A stretch of 64,000 nucleotides of DNA from Medicago truncatula (GCF_003473485.1 NC_053042.1:55205762-55269761); one strand, 5' to 3'; shown: positions 34,772 through 46,466, counted from the stretch's first letter. Notes: generated by a model not told the origin, from the sequence alone. Numbers and translations are program-made.

Positions 34772-35116
34772 TCAAAGCAACCTAACACCAGCTTCCCTGA
34801 GAGAATCAATAACCGCTTTTACCTTTCCATGATACCTCTGTTCTCTCTTCAAGTGAACAGAAACAGCAGGAATGTCCTTGAGCGAAAGGCGTTCCGCTAG
34901 TAGCTTCCCAATCTTTGCAGCTGCAGCAACATCCCGAGTAGTTTCCAAGCTTGATCTTAAAGCTTTCTCCTGTGAGCTTGCAGAAGAGGCTACAGTAGCA
35001 GTTGGAGTGTGGATCACTTGCGCACTCACATACTTATTTGTGAAATGCATCTTCAGAACATAAGGTTTGAGATATTGTGTAAGCCTGGGAGGCCTGACTG
35101 GAGGTGGGATAACCAT
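34772..35116 (-). CDS. Organellar ribosomal protein L18 (uL18 family)
   Basis: 114 residues from MVIPPPVRPPRL to the stop. I chose the Met at 35114-35116 because an intron acceptor (AAAACAG) ends two bases before it; the longer frame upstream is intron. The core TNKYVSAQVIH, ASSQEKALRS, DVAAAAKIGKLLAERL and a C-terminal YHGKVKAVIDSLREAGV is the L18p/L5e fold, which binds 5S rRNA in the large subunit, or the mitochondrial uL18m equivalent. No obvious presequence is encoded. A leader exon lies at about 36403-36570, joined over a 1,284-bp intron (35119-36402). Confidence 0.85.
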   Translation of the reverse strand: MVIPPPVRPPRLTQYLKPYVLKMHFTNKYVSAQVIHTPTATVASSASSQEKALRSSLETTRDVAAAAKIGKLLAERLSLKDIPAVSVHLKREQRYHGKVKAVIDSLREAGVRLL

Positions 35117-36402
35117 ATCTGTTTTGCAATATAACCAAGAAACGAACAACAATCTTAAAAAATTATCAACTTTCTGTGAGTCAAATATGACGCAAAGCAT
35201 TGCAATGTATCCACAAATTACAAGTTCATTTAATGTTTAAACAACAGGGCAAATGCAAATTTCAAAAGATCAATTATACATTCTCCGCTTTCAACATTCC
35301 TTGACTAGTAATATGATGCAAAACCACCTAAGATTATGGACTATGTAGGGCTTCTCTTTCAAATTCTACATATAAAATAATGATACCAAAAAGGACAAAC
35401 TGTAACGTGCGCAGAATATTATATCACCACATAGCAAATTGAAAGCATATTCTTCCACTGTAAGATCATATATTAGTAATCCAAGGCTTCCTCTAAACTC
35501 AAGATTTGCATACATCATCCTCACACCTCGTTTCTACCAGTATGTCCTGATCTAGAAGAGAAACATAGAACCACTTCTTTATTCTTTTTAAGGGGTCTAC
35601 TTTCTCAGAACAATCTTATCAACATTATTGAGAAGCACGAGATAAGTTTTAGGGTTGGAGCCATATGCTAATAATGATAATAATGATAAAGATGCTTCAT
35701 TGACCCTAAATTGTCATGAGATTGACTTTCATTTTTGGCTTCTCACTGGTTTTCTTAACATGATTAGTTCAAGGGAATTTATATCTCTAATATGCAGAAA
35801 AAATGGCATATTTGCCACATTCATGTTTTTTCTTGTTCATTATTGTATACATGTTCGCCTGTATCAAAATACTGTAACATATATCAAAAGATACATTTAA
35901 TAACACTTGGAACACCCCAAGAACTTGAAACCAAAACAGTTAAATATATAATGAACTGGTTTTTTCAATAGAAAATAATTGATATAGATAAATTGTTCAT
36001 TGACGACTTTGATCAAACAGTTGGCAGTTGACAAAAGTATAAAACAGATGCCACAAACTATGGTAACTACTAATCAGTGGATACAACGAGGGTGGGCATT
36101 GCATATCACATAAAAATATGAAAGTGAAGGAAAAATGATAAGAAACGCAGTTAAAATAATATATATAATTGAATCGATGTAAAAAGGGATGCAATGTATT
36201 TGTTAAACCCTGCATCTTTGAAAAAAGGGGGGAAATTCAAACCAAACCACAACAATAATAATAATAATAAGGAAATGTTTTAACGACGAAGATGTAAATG
36301 AAAAATGAAAAGAAGTGAATCACAGCAGCGAAAACAGTGACAGTGCTAAAATAACAATTCTAACAAAAAATACAAATCTCGGAGCATAGGGAATGTGCGA
36401 AC

Positions 36403-36570
36403 CTGTTTTTGACGGCAAGAAAGGAACGGGACGGGAAGGGAGTGGCTGGCCGGAGTGGAGGTGCCGGCGGCGGAGAATGCACGAGAGAAAGAGGAAAAGA
36501 GAAGGCCTACCGAGAAATCTGTTTTGATCTTTCTGAAAGAAGGTTTCTCACTTCTCAGATGAAAAAAAAA
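36403..36570 (-). other. 5' untranslated exon of the L18 gene
   Basis: On the minus strand a CT- and GC-rich leader ends in CAAAAACAG|GT at 36403. Spliced to 35118, the open frame in this exon runs into a different phase from the L18 frame. The exon is therefore untranslated, although it is open itself. Confidence 0.6.
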
Positions 36571-36901
36571 ACATTTTCTTTTTTTTTGGACCGGACGGTT
36601 TTCCAAAACCGGAGCCAGCACTATGTTTCTCCAGTTTAGACCGGTTCAATCGGTTTTAATGTTTATCGAGAAATTACACTCATCATCTCTTAACTTATTT
36701 TTAGATAAAGATCTTTCCATTTATCTTTTTCACATCATTTTCATCTATTTAATCAATTTACATATGAATCACTTTCTTTTTTTTAGAGAAACTTACAATA
36801 TATGAAAACAAGATACTACCAAAATTACTTAATTATTCATATCTAATTTTCTTCCAAACTTTTTCCTTTACAACTTTAGGGTTATTTTTGTCAAATCCAC
36901 T

Positions 36902-36950
36902 ATCAAAACTCACTTTACTTTTTTTTGAGGGAATCAAAACTCGCTTTACT
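36902..36950 (-). mobile_element. Tail-only micro-insertion J
   Basis: An 18-bp repeat with one mismatch (ATCAAAACTCACTTTACT at 36902; G for A in the copy at 36933) flanks TTTTTTTGAGGGA; on the minus strand TCCCTC plus A run. Confidence 0.65.
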
Positions 36951-37016
36951 AAAACCAACTTTCTCACATTTCTTTATTTAATAATAATAATCTTTTCTCT
37001 CTCATCTTTATTTATT

Positions 37017-37057
37017 TAATAATAAACTTTTTTTTTTTAGGGGTAATAATAAACTTT
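37017..37057 (-). mobile_element. Tail-only micro-insertion K
   Basis: TAATAATAAACTTT at 37017-37030 and 37044-37057 flanks a T run plus AGGG; on the minus strand CCCT plus A run. Confidence 0.5.
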
Positions 37058-37202
37058 TCTCTCACCTTTATTTTTTAATAATAAGCTTTTCTCTCTCAAT
37101 CTCACTCTCCTATCTTATCTTTTGCTTATCAACTTTCTTCATTTTTCATTTTCTTTCTTCATTTTCAACTCCATTGTCTCTACTAATTTTAAATTCGGTT
37201 TT

Positions 37203-37237
37203 ACTAACAAGTTTTTTTTTAGAGGAAACTAACAAGT
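37203..37237 (-). mobile_element. Tail-only micro-insertion L
   Basis: ACTAACAAGT at 37203-37212 and 37228-37237 flanks a T run plus AGAGGAA. Confidence 0.5.
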
Positions 37238-37259
37238 GTTGTTGTTATAGCAAAATATG

Positions 37260-38680
37260 GTTTTGTATTTTACGATAACACTATTATATAATACGTTAAT
37301 TATGTTTTTTCACGGGACGCATATTAATATTTTTCACAGACAAACATATTAGTAAATAGTAAATAAAATCTATGATTATTTTTATTTATTAGCTTTTTTC
37401 ATATCGTCAATACTAAAACAAGAACAATATTATAATATACTATGATTAATCATACTTCAATTTTTTCTGTTTTTTTTTTTAAATGTATCACTAAAAAACC
37501 CGTTGGAGTGTACAATTGTAACACGAGACTTATTTTAGTAACTACAACGAGTGATCAGTTTTAATTGGTATTTTTTTAATATCTCTAATTTTTTTTTTAA
37601 AGAAACTAAAATGGATTAAAATACCGAAAGCCTGGAGATTTCAGCACAAGGAGTGCCAAAACCCCTGCTAAAAGAGTCAATTACAAGAGTGCCAAAAGGC
37701 CAAAACATGAACAAAATAGAATGCTACCCTATTACATAAATATTCCTAAGCAAGGTAAAGGGTTCAATCACCATGAATGGTAGGAGAAACCAAAACTAGG
37801 TCGGTTCGCTTTCAGCCACCAATATGATTGGAGCTTAACTTTATCTAACAATTGATTAAAAGAAGTTTCTTTTTATAAATATATGTGATATATTAATAAA
37901 AATATATATGAGTATATGTTTGTTTTATGGGAATATATTAATATATTCTTATTTCTGAAATTTAATGGGAACTATATATTGATAAAATACAAATGAGTAT
38001 ATGAACTATATATTAACAAAAATATATCTCACTATATGTTTTTTTACGGAAATATGTTAGTATATATTTATTTATGAAATGTATTTTCATTTATTAGCTT
38101 TTTAATATCGTCAATACTAAAACAAGAACAATATTATAATATACTATGATTAATCATACTTCAATTTTTTCCGTTGTTTTTTTTTTTAAATGTATCACTA
38201 AAAAAATCATTGGAGTGTACAATTGTAACACGGCACCCATTTTAATAACTACAACGAGTGATCGGTTTTAATTAGTATTTTTTTTAATATCTCTATTTAA
38301 ACACCGCGACTGCCTAAGTTTTATTAATATATTAATAAAGTATATGTGGGTGCATGGACTATATATTAATAAAAATATATATGATTATATGTTTGTTTTA
38401 CGGGAATATATTAGTATATTCTTATTTCTGAAATCTAATGAGAACTATATATATTGATAAAATATATATGAGTGTATGGACTATATATTAACAAAAATAT
38501 ATCTCACTATATTTTTTTACGGGAATATGTTAGCATATGTTTATTTATGAAATATATTTTACGATAACAATATTATATAATACATTAGTTATGATTTTTC
38601 ATGGATTATTTTTATTTATTAGTTTTTTTAATATCGTCAATACTAAAATTTAATACATATTTGTTTATATTAAAATTTAA
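37260..38680. repeat. AT-rich repeat block, two to three diverged copies
   Basis: The stretch at 37390-37590 recurs at 38096-38300 with high identity: ATATCGTCAATACTAAAAC, then CTATGATTAATCATACTTC, then GAGTGTACAATTGTAACACG and ACTACAACGAGTGATC. A partial third copy begins at 38620. Between them, blocks with AACTATATATTAACAAAAAT also recur at about 37990 and 38480. The first copy is interrupted at about 37593-37860. No coding capacity. Confidence 0.75.
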
Positions 38681-38789
38681 TTATTTTATAATTTTTCATT
38701 ACTACCGATCAATATATACATTATTATGCTTTAAATACTTTACATACTTTCACCATGGACCAAAAAAAAAAATCATTGTGCCAAGCGCA

Positions 38790-38852
38790 GCCGAGACGCG
38801 ACACGCGGCAGAGTCACGGCCATACAGCGCGGCGAATCTCGACTAGTTTTCA
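38790..38852. other. Short CpG-rich patch in AT-rich DNA
   Basis: Contains AAGCGCAGCCGAGACGCGAC, then ACGCGGCAG and CAGCGCGGCGAATCTCGAC, a sharp change in composition from both sides. No gene or repeat end recognised. Confidence 0.5.
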
Positions 38853-39060
38853 AGATTTCAATATATGGTTTTAGGGAAGGCAAAAAAAACTCATTGCATG
38901 TTGGTGTTTGTGGGACGAGTAGCTTAATGGACATCCACGTGTATAATAAACAGATATTTAACTACTTGTTATTTTACGGATATAGATTTGATGGTACATG
39001 CGACCGTGGATATCTATACCGGTTAATAAATTAGATAAAATACTAATATATGTGTCTATA

Positions 39061-39103
<43 letters not shown>

Positions 39104-39555
39104 AAAATAATAACCCTAGTTTGTAATTAATTGAAAATTCGTCTTATTTTCTCTCTTTTTTAGACGTTGATTGATTGTAAATTTGCATGAATTTCAAGAA
39201 TGTGTATATAGGGACCATGAAGTTTCTATGGATCATGAAATTTGCAAGATTTTTAAAATTTGAATAAATTATGTATGAGTTATGAAATTAAAATGGATGC
39301 TTATCAGTTAGAGTTTTTAGATAATTAAAAAAAATATATTTTTTCAAAAAGCCATGGATATCCACGAATATCTATAGGTACCTTAATACTCGTAGATTGT
39401 CCGTATGGCGATACATGCACAGATACGGGAATGAGTATCGTATTTATCCAACAGGACGGGGATGAATATCATATTAGTTGTATCCATGGATACCTCCATT
39501 GCCATTGACATCTCTATATGATTTTATTTCAAATATAAACCATTGCCTCCATAAA

Positions 39556-39654
39556 GAAATATAAACAAATAAGGTAGTTAAAAAGTTGATGTAATTTGAC
39601 TAAATTTGTAACCACATACATTAACATTTCAACTACCTTATTTGTTTATATTTC
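39556..39654. repeat. 99-bp foldback (hairpin) with 24-bp perfect arms
   Basis: GAAATATAAACAAATAAGG with GTAGTT after it (39556-39579) is perfectly inverted at 39631-39654. Pairing continues inward with mismatches (GTTGATGTA against TACATTAAC), leaving a loop of about 21 bases. It could be a small MITE or a hairpin transcript. Confidence 0.8.
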
Positions 39655-40939
39655 ATTCTAAATTGAGTAGTATTGTTCAAATCTTTAGTTCTCCATGCAT
39701 GTTTTCATATGAATTTTAGATTTAATGTTTCAAAATTCATATGCAAAAGGATCAAAAACACAAAAATGATGTGAAAAAGGATAAAAGACAATCGTTATAT
39801 AAAATTAAGTTAAATGACGACGAATGTAATTTTGTCAAATTCTTTTCTAACTTTAGATGGCTTGTGCTTTTTAAGTAAGTTCTAATTTATTTATTTTGTT
39901 ACAAAATGGTTCTTTTTGTCAGAAAATATTTTACCATGGTACTACTTTAATCAAACTCAATTAAAAAATATTTGTGTAAACGTTTAATGTAAAGTTGGTA
40001 TATCCAAACTCACCGCTCTCAAAAACAGGGTTCATAAGTTTGTTATTCAATATTCTTTAAAAAAAGACTACTACTTATCCTTGATTTAAAATAAAATTGA
40101 TCGATTACTTGAATTATAATTAGGTTAAATAATGTTTACTCATCTGCCATTTACACCTTTTGATTTACGGAAGTAAGAGGTCTATAATTTTTTTAAGATG
40201 CTAAATTATCCTCTTCAAACTGGCACCGAAGAGAATCAAATCTAAAACCTTAAAGAAGAACACATTTCCAGGTTCAAAGTCAATACCACTAAACTAATCC
40301 AAATGGGTTAGTAAGAGGTCTGTAACTATAATGGAAGGAATGCCCATTTTTATTTTTTAAATCTTGTGAAAATCCAAGCACAAATCGGATTCCCAGAATA
40401 TCAAACTCAAAGTACACCCGCTTTATATTTGACCATATATGATCAAACTAGTACATTTAATTTAACCATATTTTCCATGCCAGTTATTGCATTCCGTTCA
40501 AAGAGCACCTTTCAACTTTCTACTAGCTTCTTTCTTTTGCCAAGATTTGATATCTTGTTCTTGCCAGTAATATAAAACTAATAAATAATGTAAAAAAGAT
40601 TCCCAAATATCAAAAGGAATTGGAGACAATGTCATATGTGTCTCTACTTTCTAATGATGCTTACAAGTCACAGCCACTTAGAAATTTTATCAGAAGAATA
40701 AGAAGCTAATGGTTCAGAATTGTATCATATTTTTTTATTAATTTAGATTATATTCATTCACAAAAGAAACCAATTCCATTTAAAAAAAACGATTATTCTG
40801 AAATCAATCTAGCAAGACAACATGTAAAACGTGATTTTATCATCACTTTATTTCACTGATCTTAATTCAAGTAAGTGAATGGGACAGGAAAGGAATGAAA
40901 AAAAATATCGCAAAAGAACTGTAGAATGTCGCCAAATCA

Positions 40940-41290
40940 TTAGGCTAATGTCAATTGTTGCAACCGTTAATAGTCGCACATTTAACGAGACAAGGTCTTA
41001 AAATGACATTATAAGTGGAGACGATTCTCAGTTTACAACTCGATTTTGAAAGAGTTTATTTAGACCCAACTTAAATTTTAAGATGATAACAGAGTCTGGA
41101 TCAAGATACATTATACTACTCCCGCTATCAGACAACTCGTGTCACACTCCAAATGTCAAGTTTGAGATGTGTGAGGGGTGTTAAGAGACTCACATAGACA
41201 AGATAAGACTTAAAAGTGAGTTTATAAATGTAGACAATTATTACCTTATAAGCTGATTTTGTACGAGATTAGTTAGACCAAATGGAAGTA
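40940..41290. repeat. Diverged direct repeat, LTR-like
   Basis: TAAGTGGAGACGATTCTC with ACTCGATTTTGAAAGAG (about 41010-41060) is echoed by TAAATGTAGACAATTATTAC with GCTGATTTTGTACGAG (about 41225-41275). This resembles a common legume LTR-type repeat. Boundaries are not clear. Confidence 0.35.
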
Positions 41291-41391
41291 AATGATGAAC
41301 ACTGACGTGCTAAATGGAAGTGCTCATGTGATGAAGGAATATATCATCATGTTTGTTCCACTCTCATATGAGGTTACTTCCTCTATATATT

Positions 41392-41401
41392 GAAGAAGAC
41401 C
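41392..41401 (+). promoter_or_regulatory. TATA box of the WAT1-related gene
   Basis: TCTATATATT sits 66-75 bp before the start codon at 41467, at a suitable distance for a short leader. Confidence 0.5.
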
Positions 41402-41466
41402 ACAAACTTCACACCATTCCTTTCAAAACTTAACAACAAATTACAAAATTGAAAAAGGAAAGATTC

Positions 41467-43682
41467 ATGATGTCAATGAACTGTCATGAATTGTGCAAAC
41501 CAGTTACTATCTTGATTCTAGTGAACTTAGCTCTTGCTTTTGTCAATTTACTTCTTAAAATGGTTCTCAATGAAGGAATGGACTACATGTCCATTGTAAC
41601 ATATCGACAGGCTATTTCATTTATCTTCATGGCACCTATTGCATGGTTCTATGAAAGGTACAAATCCACAATTAAGCGTTTGGTACAACTTATTCATAAT
41701 TTGTTTGGCCTTGTTATATTTTTTTAATAACTTTGCCCTTATTTATTTAGACATTGCTAATTAATTAAGTGTTTGCTTATGTATAAGCTATTTCAATAAT
41801 AAAATATTAAATAAAGTCAAACAATTTTTATACAATTCATAAGCTATTTTAGAGAGCTTAGGGATATATTATAAGTTGTTTCCATAAGCTCTCCCACCGG
41901 TATAACAAGTGCTTATACAGTAGATAAACTCAAATAAGCCTTAATTCAAACAGATCATTTATGTATGGCATTAACACCGAAAAATGATTATGACTCGTCT
42001 GTTTTAAGAATAGTTTATGAAAACAACTTCCAACTTAAACGAAAACAATTTAACTTTATTTTGTCATAAATTATAAAAATAACTTACACAAGTGTTTGTT
42101 TATTCCACGGTCAAGTAATAAGCTTGAGGTTAATTTATCCTAGAACTATACATAATACTAGGACAATATAAAACAGTATTGCACTTTTTACAGGAAACAC
42201 AAACCGGAGGCTCACATAATATGTCTCCTTTTTCTCTCAGCTCTTATCGGGTATGAATTCTTGGGACCATAGAATAAAATTCTAGTTCTGTACTAATATT
42301 TTTTTAACTGTCATAACTGTAGTTATTGACTAAACTTTTTCAGTGTAACACTCCCCCAATATTTGTTTCTTCTTGGACTTGAGTATACATCTGCCACATT
42401 CTCTTGTGCATTCCTCAACATGGTGCCTGTATTTACGTTCATCATGTCACTTCCATTTGGGTAAGTTAGTTAAACAAAAAGATATATACATGTCCGTAAT
42501 TACTTGATTGTGGAATATAACTACAATAACTTTTATTTATTTACCTTTTGGTTTGAAAATTTTCTAGGATAGAGAAGGTGAACATGAAAAGCAAGAGTGG
42601 CAAAGCCAAAATCTTGGGAACTATTGTGTGCATTGGTGGAGTTTTGTTATTAGCCCTTTATAAAGGAATTTCCTTTAACAACCCACAGTCTCAACATGTA
42701 GCAAATACATATACAAGTGTACCACCAGCTGCAAAGTTAGAGAAATGGATTATAGGTTCAATACTTCTGACTGCAGGTAGCCTCTTGTGGTCTTCATGGT
42801 TTGTTATACAAGAAAAGATTAGCAAAAAGTATCCATGTCAATACTCTGGCACTGCTATTTTGTCACTTTTTGCTGCTATTCAATCAACAATATTAACTTT
42901 GGTCATCAAGAGAAACAACGCCTCATGGATCATCAAAGGAAAGCTAGAAATAATGTGTTTAATATATGCTGTAAGAATGCTCTTTTCGAGACATAGATAC
43001 ATCTTGTAGAATATTTTCGAAAGGATCCAAATTTGCTACAGTAAAAAATTTCACGCAATTGCTTAGTCAGCATATTGAGGTCGTTGGATCAAAATTGGCC
43101 AGTCATAATTCAAGTTCGGTATTTTAGTGTTTTTAAAAAACATCAAATTTGTTTGCTTTGTGCATCGACTGATCTTGATTCAACGGCCACCCATGTGTTG
43201 AGTGAGTGAATTGTGACGGCAGCAATCCAAATCCTTTTCAAAACTATCTGTTAAGCTCATGTCGTAATATAGAAACTTTAGAATTCAAATTTTTGATTTA
43301 TTTGATCCCAGGGAATGGTGGGGTCAGGCATGTGCTATGTGGCAATGTCATGGTGCGTCAAACAAAGGGGTCCAGTTTTTACTGCAGCATTTACCCCTCT
43401 TTTACAGATATATGTGGCTGTCCTTGATTTCTCTATACTAAAGGAGGAAATATACTTAGGAAGGTTGATTTCTTTTTCCATTTTGTTTTTTAGTCTTCTA
43501 AGATTCCCATACCTTTTCTTTATTCCATTGCACCTAATGTATCCCTATCTACTATAAGCAGTATTGCAGGATCTGCATTGGTTATTGTTGGCATGTATAT
43601 TCTTTTATGGGGAAAGAGTATGGAGGGAGAGCAACGTGTCATGAAGGATACACAAGCAAATCAAGATGTAGAATGTCAATGA
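41467..43682 (+). CDS. WAT1-related / nodulin MtN21-like EamA transporter
   Basis: Six coding exons: 41467-41657, 42194-42250, 42344-42460, 42568-42970, 43312-43463 and 43562-43682. They total 1,041 bp, or 346 residues, normal for the family. Two EamA (DMT) halves are visible with about ten hydrophobic segments, e.g. ILILVNLALAFVNLLLKMVL, YRQAISFIFMAPIAWFYER, ILGTIVCIGGVLLLALYKG and AGSALVIVGMYILLWGKS. Family motifs include LEYTSATFSCAFLNMVP and GPVFTAAFTPLLQIYVAVL. The first of two adjacent ATGs at 41467 is used. Relatives export auxin or amino acids across plasma or vacuolar membrane; the substrate here is unknown. The last acceptor is an AAGCAG tandem site. Confidence 0.93.
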
Positions 43683-44813
43683 CAAATCCACCAATCACAA
43701 TATGAATGAATACTATTGTACTATACTCTGTAATGCAAGGGATAGTCAAAATTATTCTCTAAGATATAGAAAAGTAATAATAAAATAAAGGGAAATGCTA
43801 ACTTGAGACCTTAAGGCACAAACACAAGTTAAGAAGCCAAATATAGAAACATAATCTTGGAAATTGTGTATTCATTATTTTAAAAAGTTTAAAATTTTAT
43901 TTTGTTAAGTCAAAACTTATGTTTTAATTCCATTTTTAGATCATTAACTTGTGCCCCAAGTTAGCATGACCCTAAGATAAATGCTTCGTTTACTTTTCAT
44001 GTATCTTAAAAAACTGTGCTATACAAAAGTTGTTTCACAAAAGCATGTAGAATGGTATAACAGTATTAGACTATTAAGTATTTTGAATATTTTCGTTCAA
44101 AAGCATAACGGACAGCCCTCATCAATACCTTACGATTTTTTTATGATTATTTTGGCTGCAATCCTTAAGTAGATTCTATCAAATCACACAAACATCTCCA
44201 ACAGAACTAAAGACATCAACATCAGATTTGTGATGTTAGGATATAGGCGACTAACAATGTCCGCAAGTCATAGTTATTCTCCTATCAGTATACTGGTATG
44301 AAAGGCCGAGAATCAATGCAATGGATGCCTATCACTATCAGTTTCAACTAATATATTTTCTACCATATTAGAAATAATCTGAAATAATAAGAACCACTAT
44401 TTCCATTGATTACCATCAGTTTCTGGTAGGAAAGAGGCTGATTTTCTTTTATGTAAATCTTACATATATAAATTATTGACTCAATTTTGTGTCCACAAAA
44501 ACATGTAATAAACATGGTCAACAAACTGCCAACAATTTCAGAACCATCGGGTTTTTCAAGGCTTTTATCTAGTTATTAGTTATTACTAATTAGAGTGCAC
44601 AAATTTGTTTTTACAATGTGTAATGGTAGTTACACTCCGTCAATTGTCAGCCTGTAACCGACGTGTTGCATGGATTTCTAAACTGCATTAAAATATGAAG
44701 ACATTTACTTGAACGCAAAACACAAAAGTATTTTGATAACTTACATTAAAATCCAGGTTCTGTGCAATAACTCTTCCACAACAAATGTTAACTGCTACAG
44801 ACATTAATGCAAT
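43683..44813. other. Spacer between WAT1-related and PPR genes
   Basis: It holds the converging 3' ends of the two genes. I see no further gene; 43790-43975 has a weak inverted pair (GCTAACTTGAGACC... against ...CCCCAAGTTAGC) that may be an old MITE. Confidence 0.4.
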
Positions 44814-46466
44814 CTACTCAAAGAGAATCAAATCATCTTCAATTGATGTATCATTCAACAAATTATCCTCCTGATTGTCTTGGGGACAACCATGTTTCAT
44901 TTGACAGACAACAAAATGTAGCATAGAATAAGTTTCATCTGAATCAGGGTGTGTTTTATCGTGAGCAATAAATCTATGATGGATCTCAGATATTTCAACA
45001 AAACTAAACCCGGGTGATTTTTTCACCCCTCTTCTCTCCATGGCTTCTCTCATGCTTTTTGAATCATCCCAGCGTTTGACAACTGCATAAACATTTGACA
45101 GGCCAATATATCTTCCATCATTGTTTGGATCTAGCTCAATAAGCTTCCTGCCGACTGTTTCTGCAAGATCAAAATTTCTATGGTTGATGCACCCGCTAAA
45201 AATAGCACCTAACATGGAAGCCGTTGGTTCTATGGGTATTTGACATATAAATTGGTATGCGGTGGTTAATTGACCTGCACGCGCCAGCACATCTACCATG
45301 CAAGCATAGTGCTCACTTGTAGGTGTCATGCCACGTTTTACAAGGCTCTCAAAGAAGTTCCATGCTTCTTTAACTAGTCCTCCATGGGCACAAGCAGCCA
45401 ACAGACAGAGGTATGTGATCTCATCAGACCGGATACCGGCCATTTGCATTTCCTTAAACAATTTAAGAGATTCTTCCACTAACCCATGTGTAGCAAGACC
45501 ACCAATCATTGCGTTCCAAATGAACACATCGGTTTGACTCTTAGAGATGCCGCGAAAAACAAACAAAGCCTCCTCTATTGCCCCGCATTTAGCATACATG
45601 TCCACCAGAGAAGTTTGTAAGACCATTGTCATTGGTAAAAGATTGTCAATAATGTACTGGTGCATCATCCTTCCCTTTTGTAGAGCACCAAGGTGTGCAC
45701 AGGCAGACAAGACACTGACCATAGTCACTTCATTGGCTTTGGGACCAACAGCCCGCATCTTTTCAAAGACAGCCATAGCTTCCCTGTACTCCCCAGCCTT
45801 CACATAACCATCAATGAAAGAGCTCCATGACCGAACATCCCTCTCTTGCATAGACTCAAAAACTTTTTGAGCCATGGCCATTTCTCCACACTTAGCATAG
45901 CCGTCCAACATGGAATTCCATGAAACCAAATTTTTCCCCTGCATACTCTCAAATACTTTATGAGCCCACATGATATTCCCACAAGAAGCATACATGTGAA
46001 TCAAAGAATTCTGGATAAATCGATCAGACTCATGCCCAGTTTTTATAATTTGGGCATGCACCGACACACCACTTTTCTGTTTTGAAAGGCGTGCTGAGGC
46101 CTTCACGAGAAATGGGTATGTTAAGTAGTCTGGTGCAACCCCATGCCGCAACATCTTTAGAAAAATAGACAGGGAATGGATTGGATTTTTGCTATTTGAA
46201 TAGCCTCTTATGATTATATTCCAGCTAAAAATTGTTGGACTGGAAATCTGGGAGAAAACCCTGTAGGAATAATCAATGTCGCCTGAATTGGATAGAGCGG
46301 AAAAAGAAAGAATTTTGAATATAAATGAGTATTCATGAGATAAACCATAAGAAATCCCAATAGCATGAAGTTTCTTCAGTTCAAGCATTGATTTGCATTT
46401 ATCAAGGAGGCTGAGCAAAGTTCCATTTATATTTGCAGTTTTACACGACGGTGACACACCAAGCAT
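44814..46466 (-). CDS. PLS-class PPR protein with E domains (At5g08305-like)
   Basis: Intronless, 550 residues. PLS-type repeats run from about residue 35: HAQIIKTGHESDRFIQNSLI, MYASCGNIMWAHKVFESM, VSWNSMLDGYAKCGEMAMAQ and LVDMYAKCGAIEEALFVFRG. The E/E+ region starts near residue 430 (PTASMLGAIFSGCINHRN, RRGVKKSPGFSFVEI, HDKTHPDSDETYSML). No DYW deaminase follows, and the tail is acidic. E-class proteins specify C-to-U editing sites in organelles and recruit a deaminase in trans. The N-terminus is short, with no strong transit peptide by eye. The similarity to Arabidopsis At5g08305 is strong from memory. Confidence 0.93.
   Translation of the reverse strand: MLGVSPSCKTANINGTLLSLLDKCKSMLELKKLHAIGISYGLSHEYSFIFKILSFSALSNSGDIDYSYRVFSQISSPTIFSWNIIIRGYSNSKNPIHSLSIFLKMLRHGVAPDYLTYPFLVKASARLSKQKSGVSVHAQIIKTGHESDRFIQNSLIHMYASCGNIMWAHKVFESMQGKNLVSWNSMLDGYAKCGEMAMAQKVFESMQERDVRSWSSFIDGYVKAGEYREAMAVFEKMRAVGPKANEVTMVSVLSACAHLGALQKGRMMHQYIIDNLLPMTMVLQTSLVDMYAKCGAIEEALFVFRGISKSQTDVFIWNAMIGGLATHGLVEESLKLFKEMQMAGIRSDEITYLCLLAACAHGGLVKEAWNFFESLVKRGMTPTSEHYACMVDVLARAGQLTTAYQFICQIPIEPTASMLGAIFSGCINHRNFDLAETVGRKLIELDPNNDGRYIGLSNVYAVVKRWDDSKSMREAMERRGVKKSPGFSFVEISEIHHRFIAHDKTHPDSDETYSMLHFVVCQMKHGCPQDNQEDNLLNDTSIEDDLILFE

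Larger units (their letters stand above)
36640..37260. other. AT-rich spacer with three micro-insertions
   Basis: No gene seen. It contains CTCTCTC and TTTATTTAATAATAA-rich stretches and micro-insertions J, K and L. Confidence 0.4.
38853..41390. other. Long AT-rich intergenic region
   Basis: A (TA)n run occupies 39064-39092. GGATATC/GTATCC-type words at 38985-39020 and 39355-39510 look like transposon debris. A 99-bp foldback lies at 39556-39654, and a pair of diverged LTR-like repeats at about 40940-41290. No gene is visible. Confidence 0.45.
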
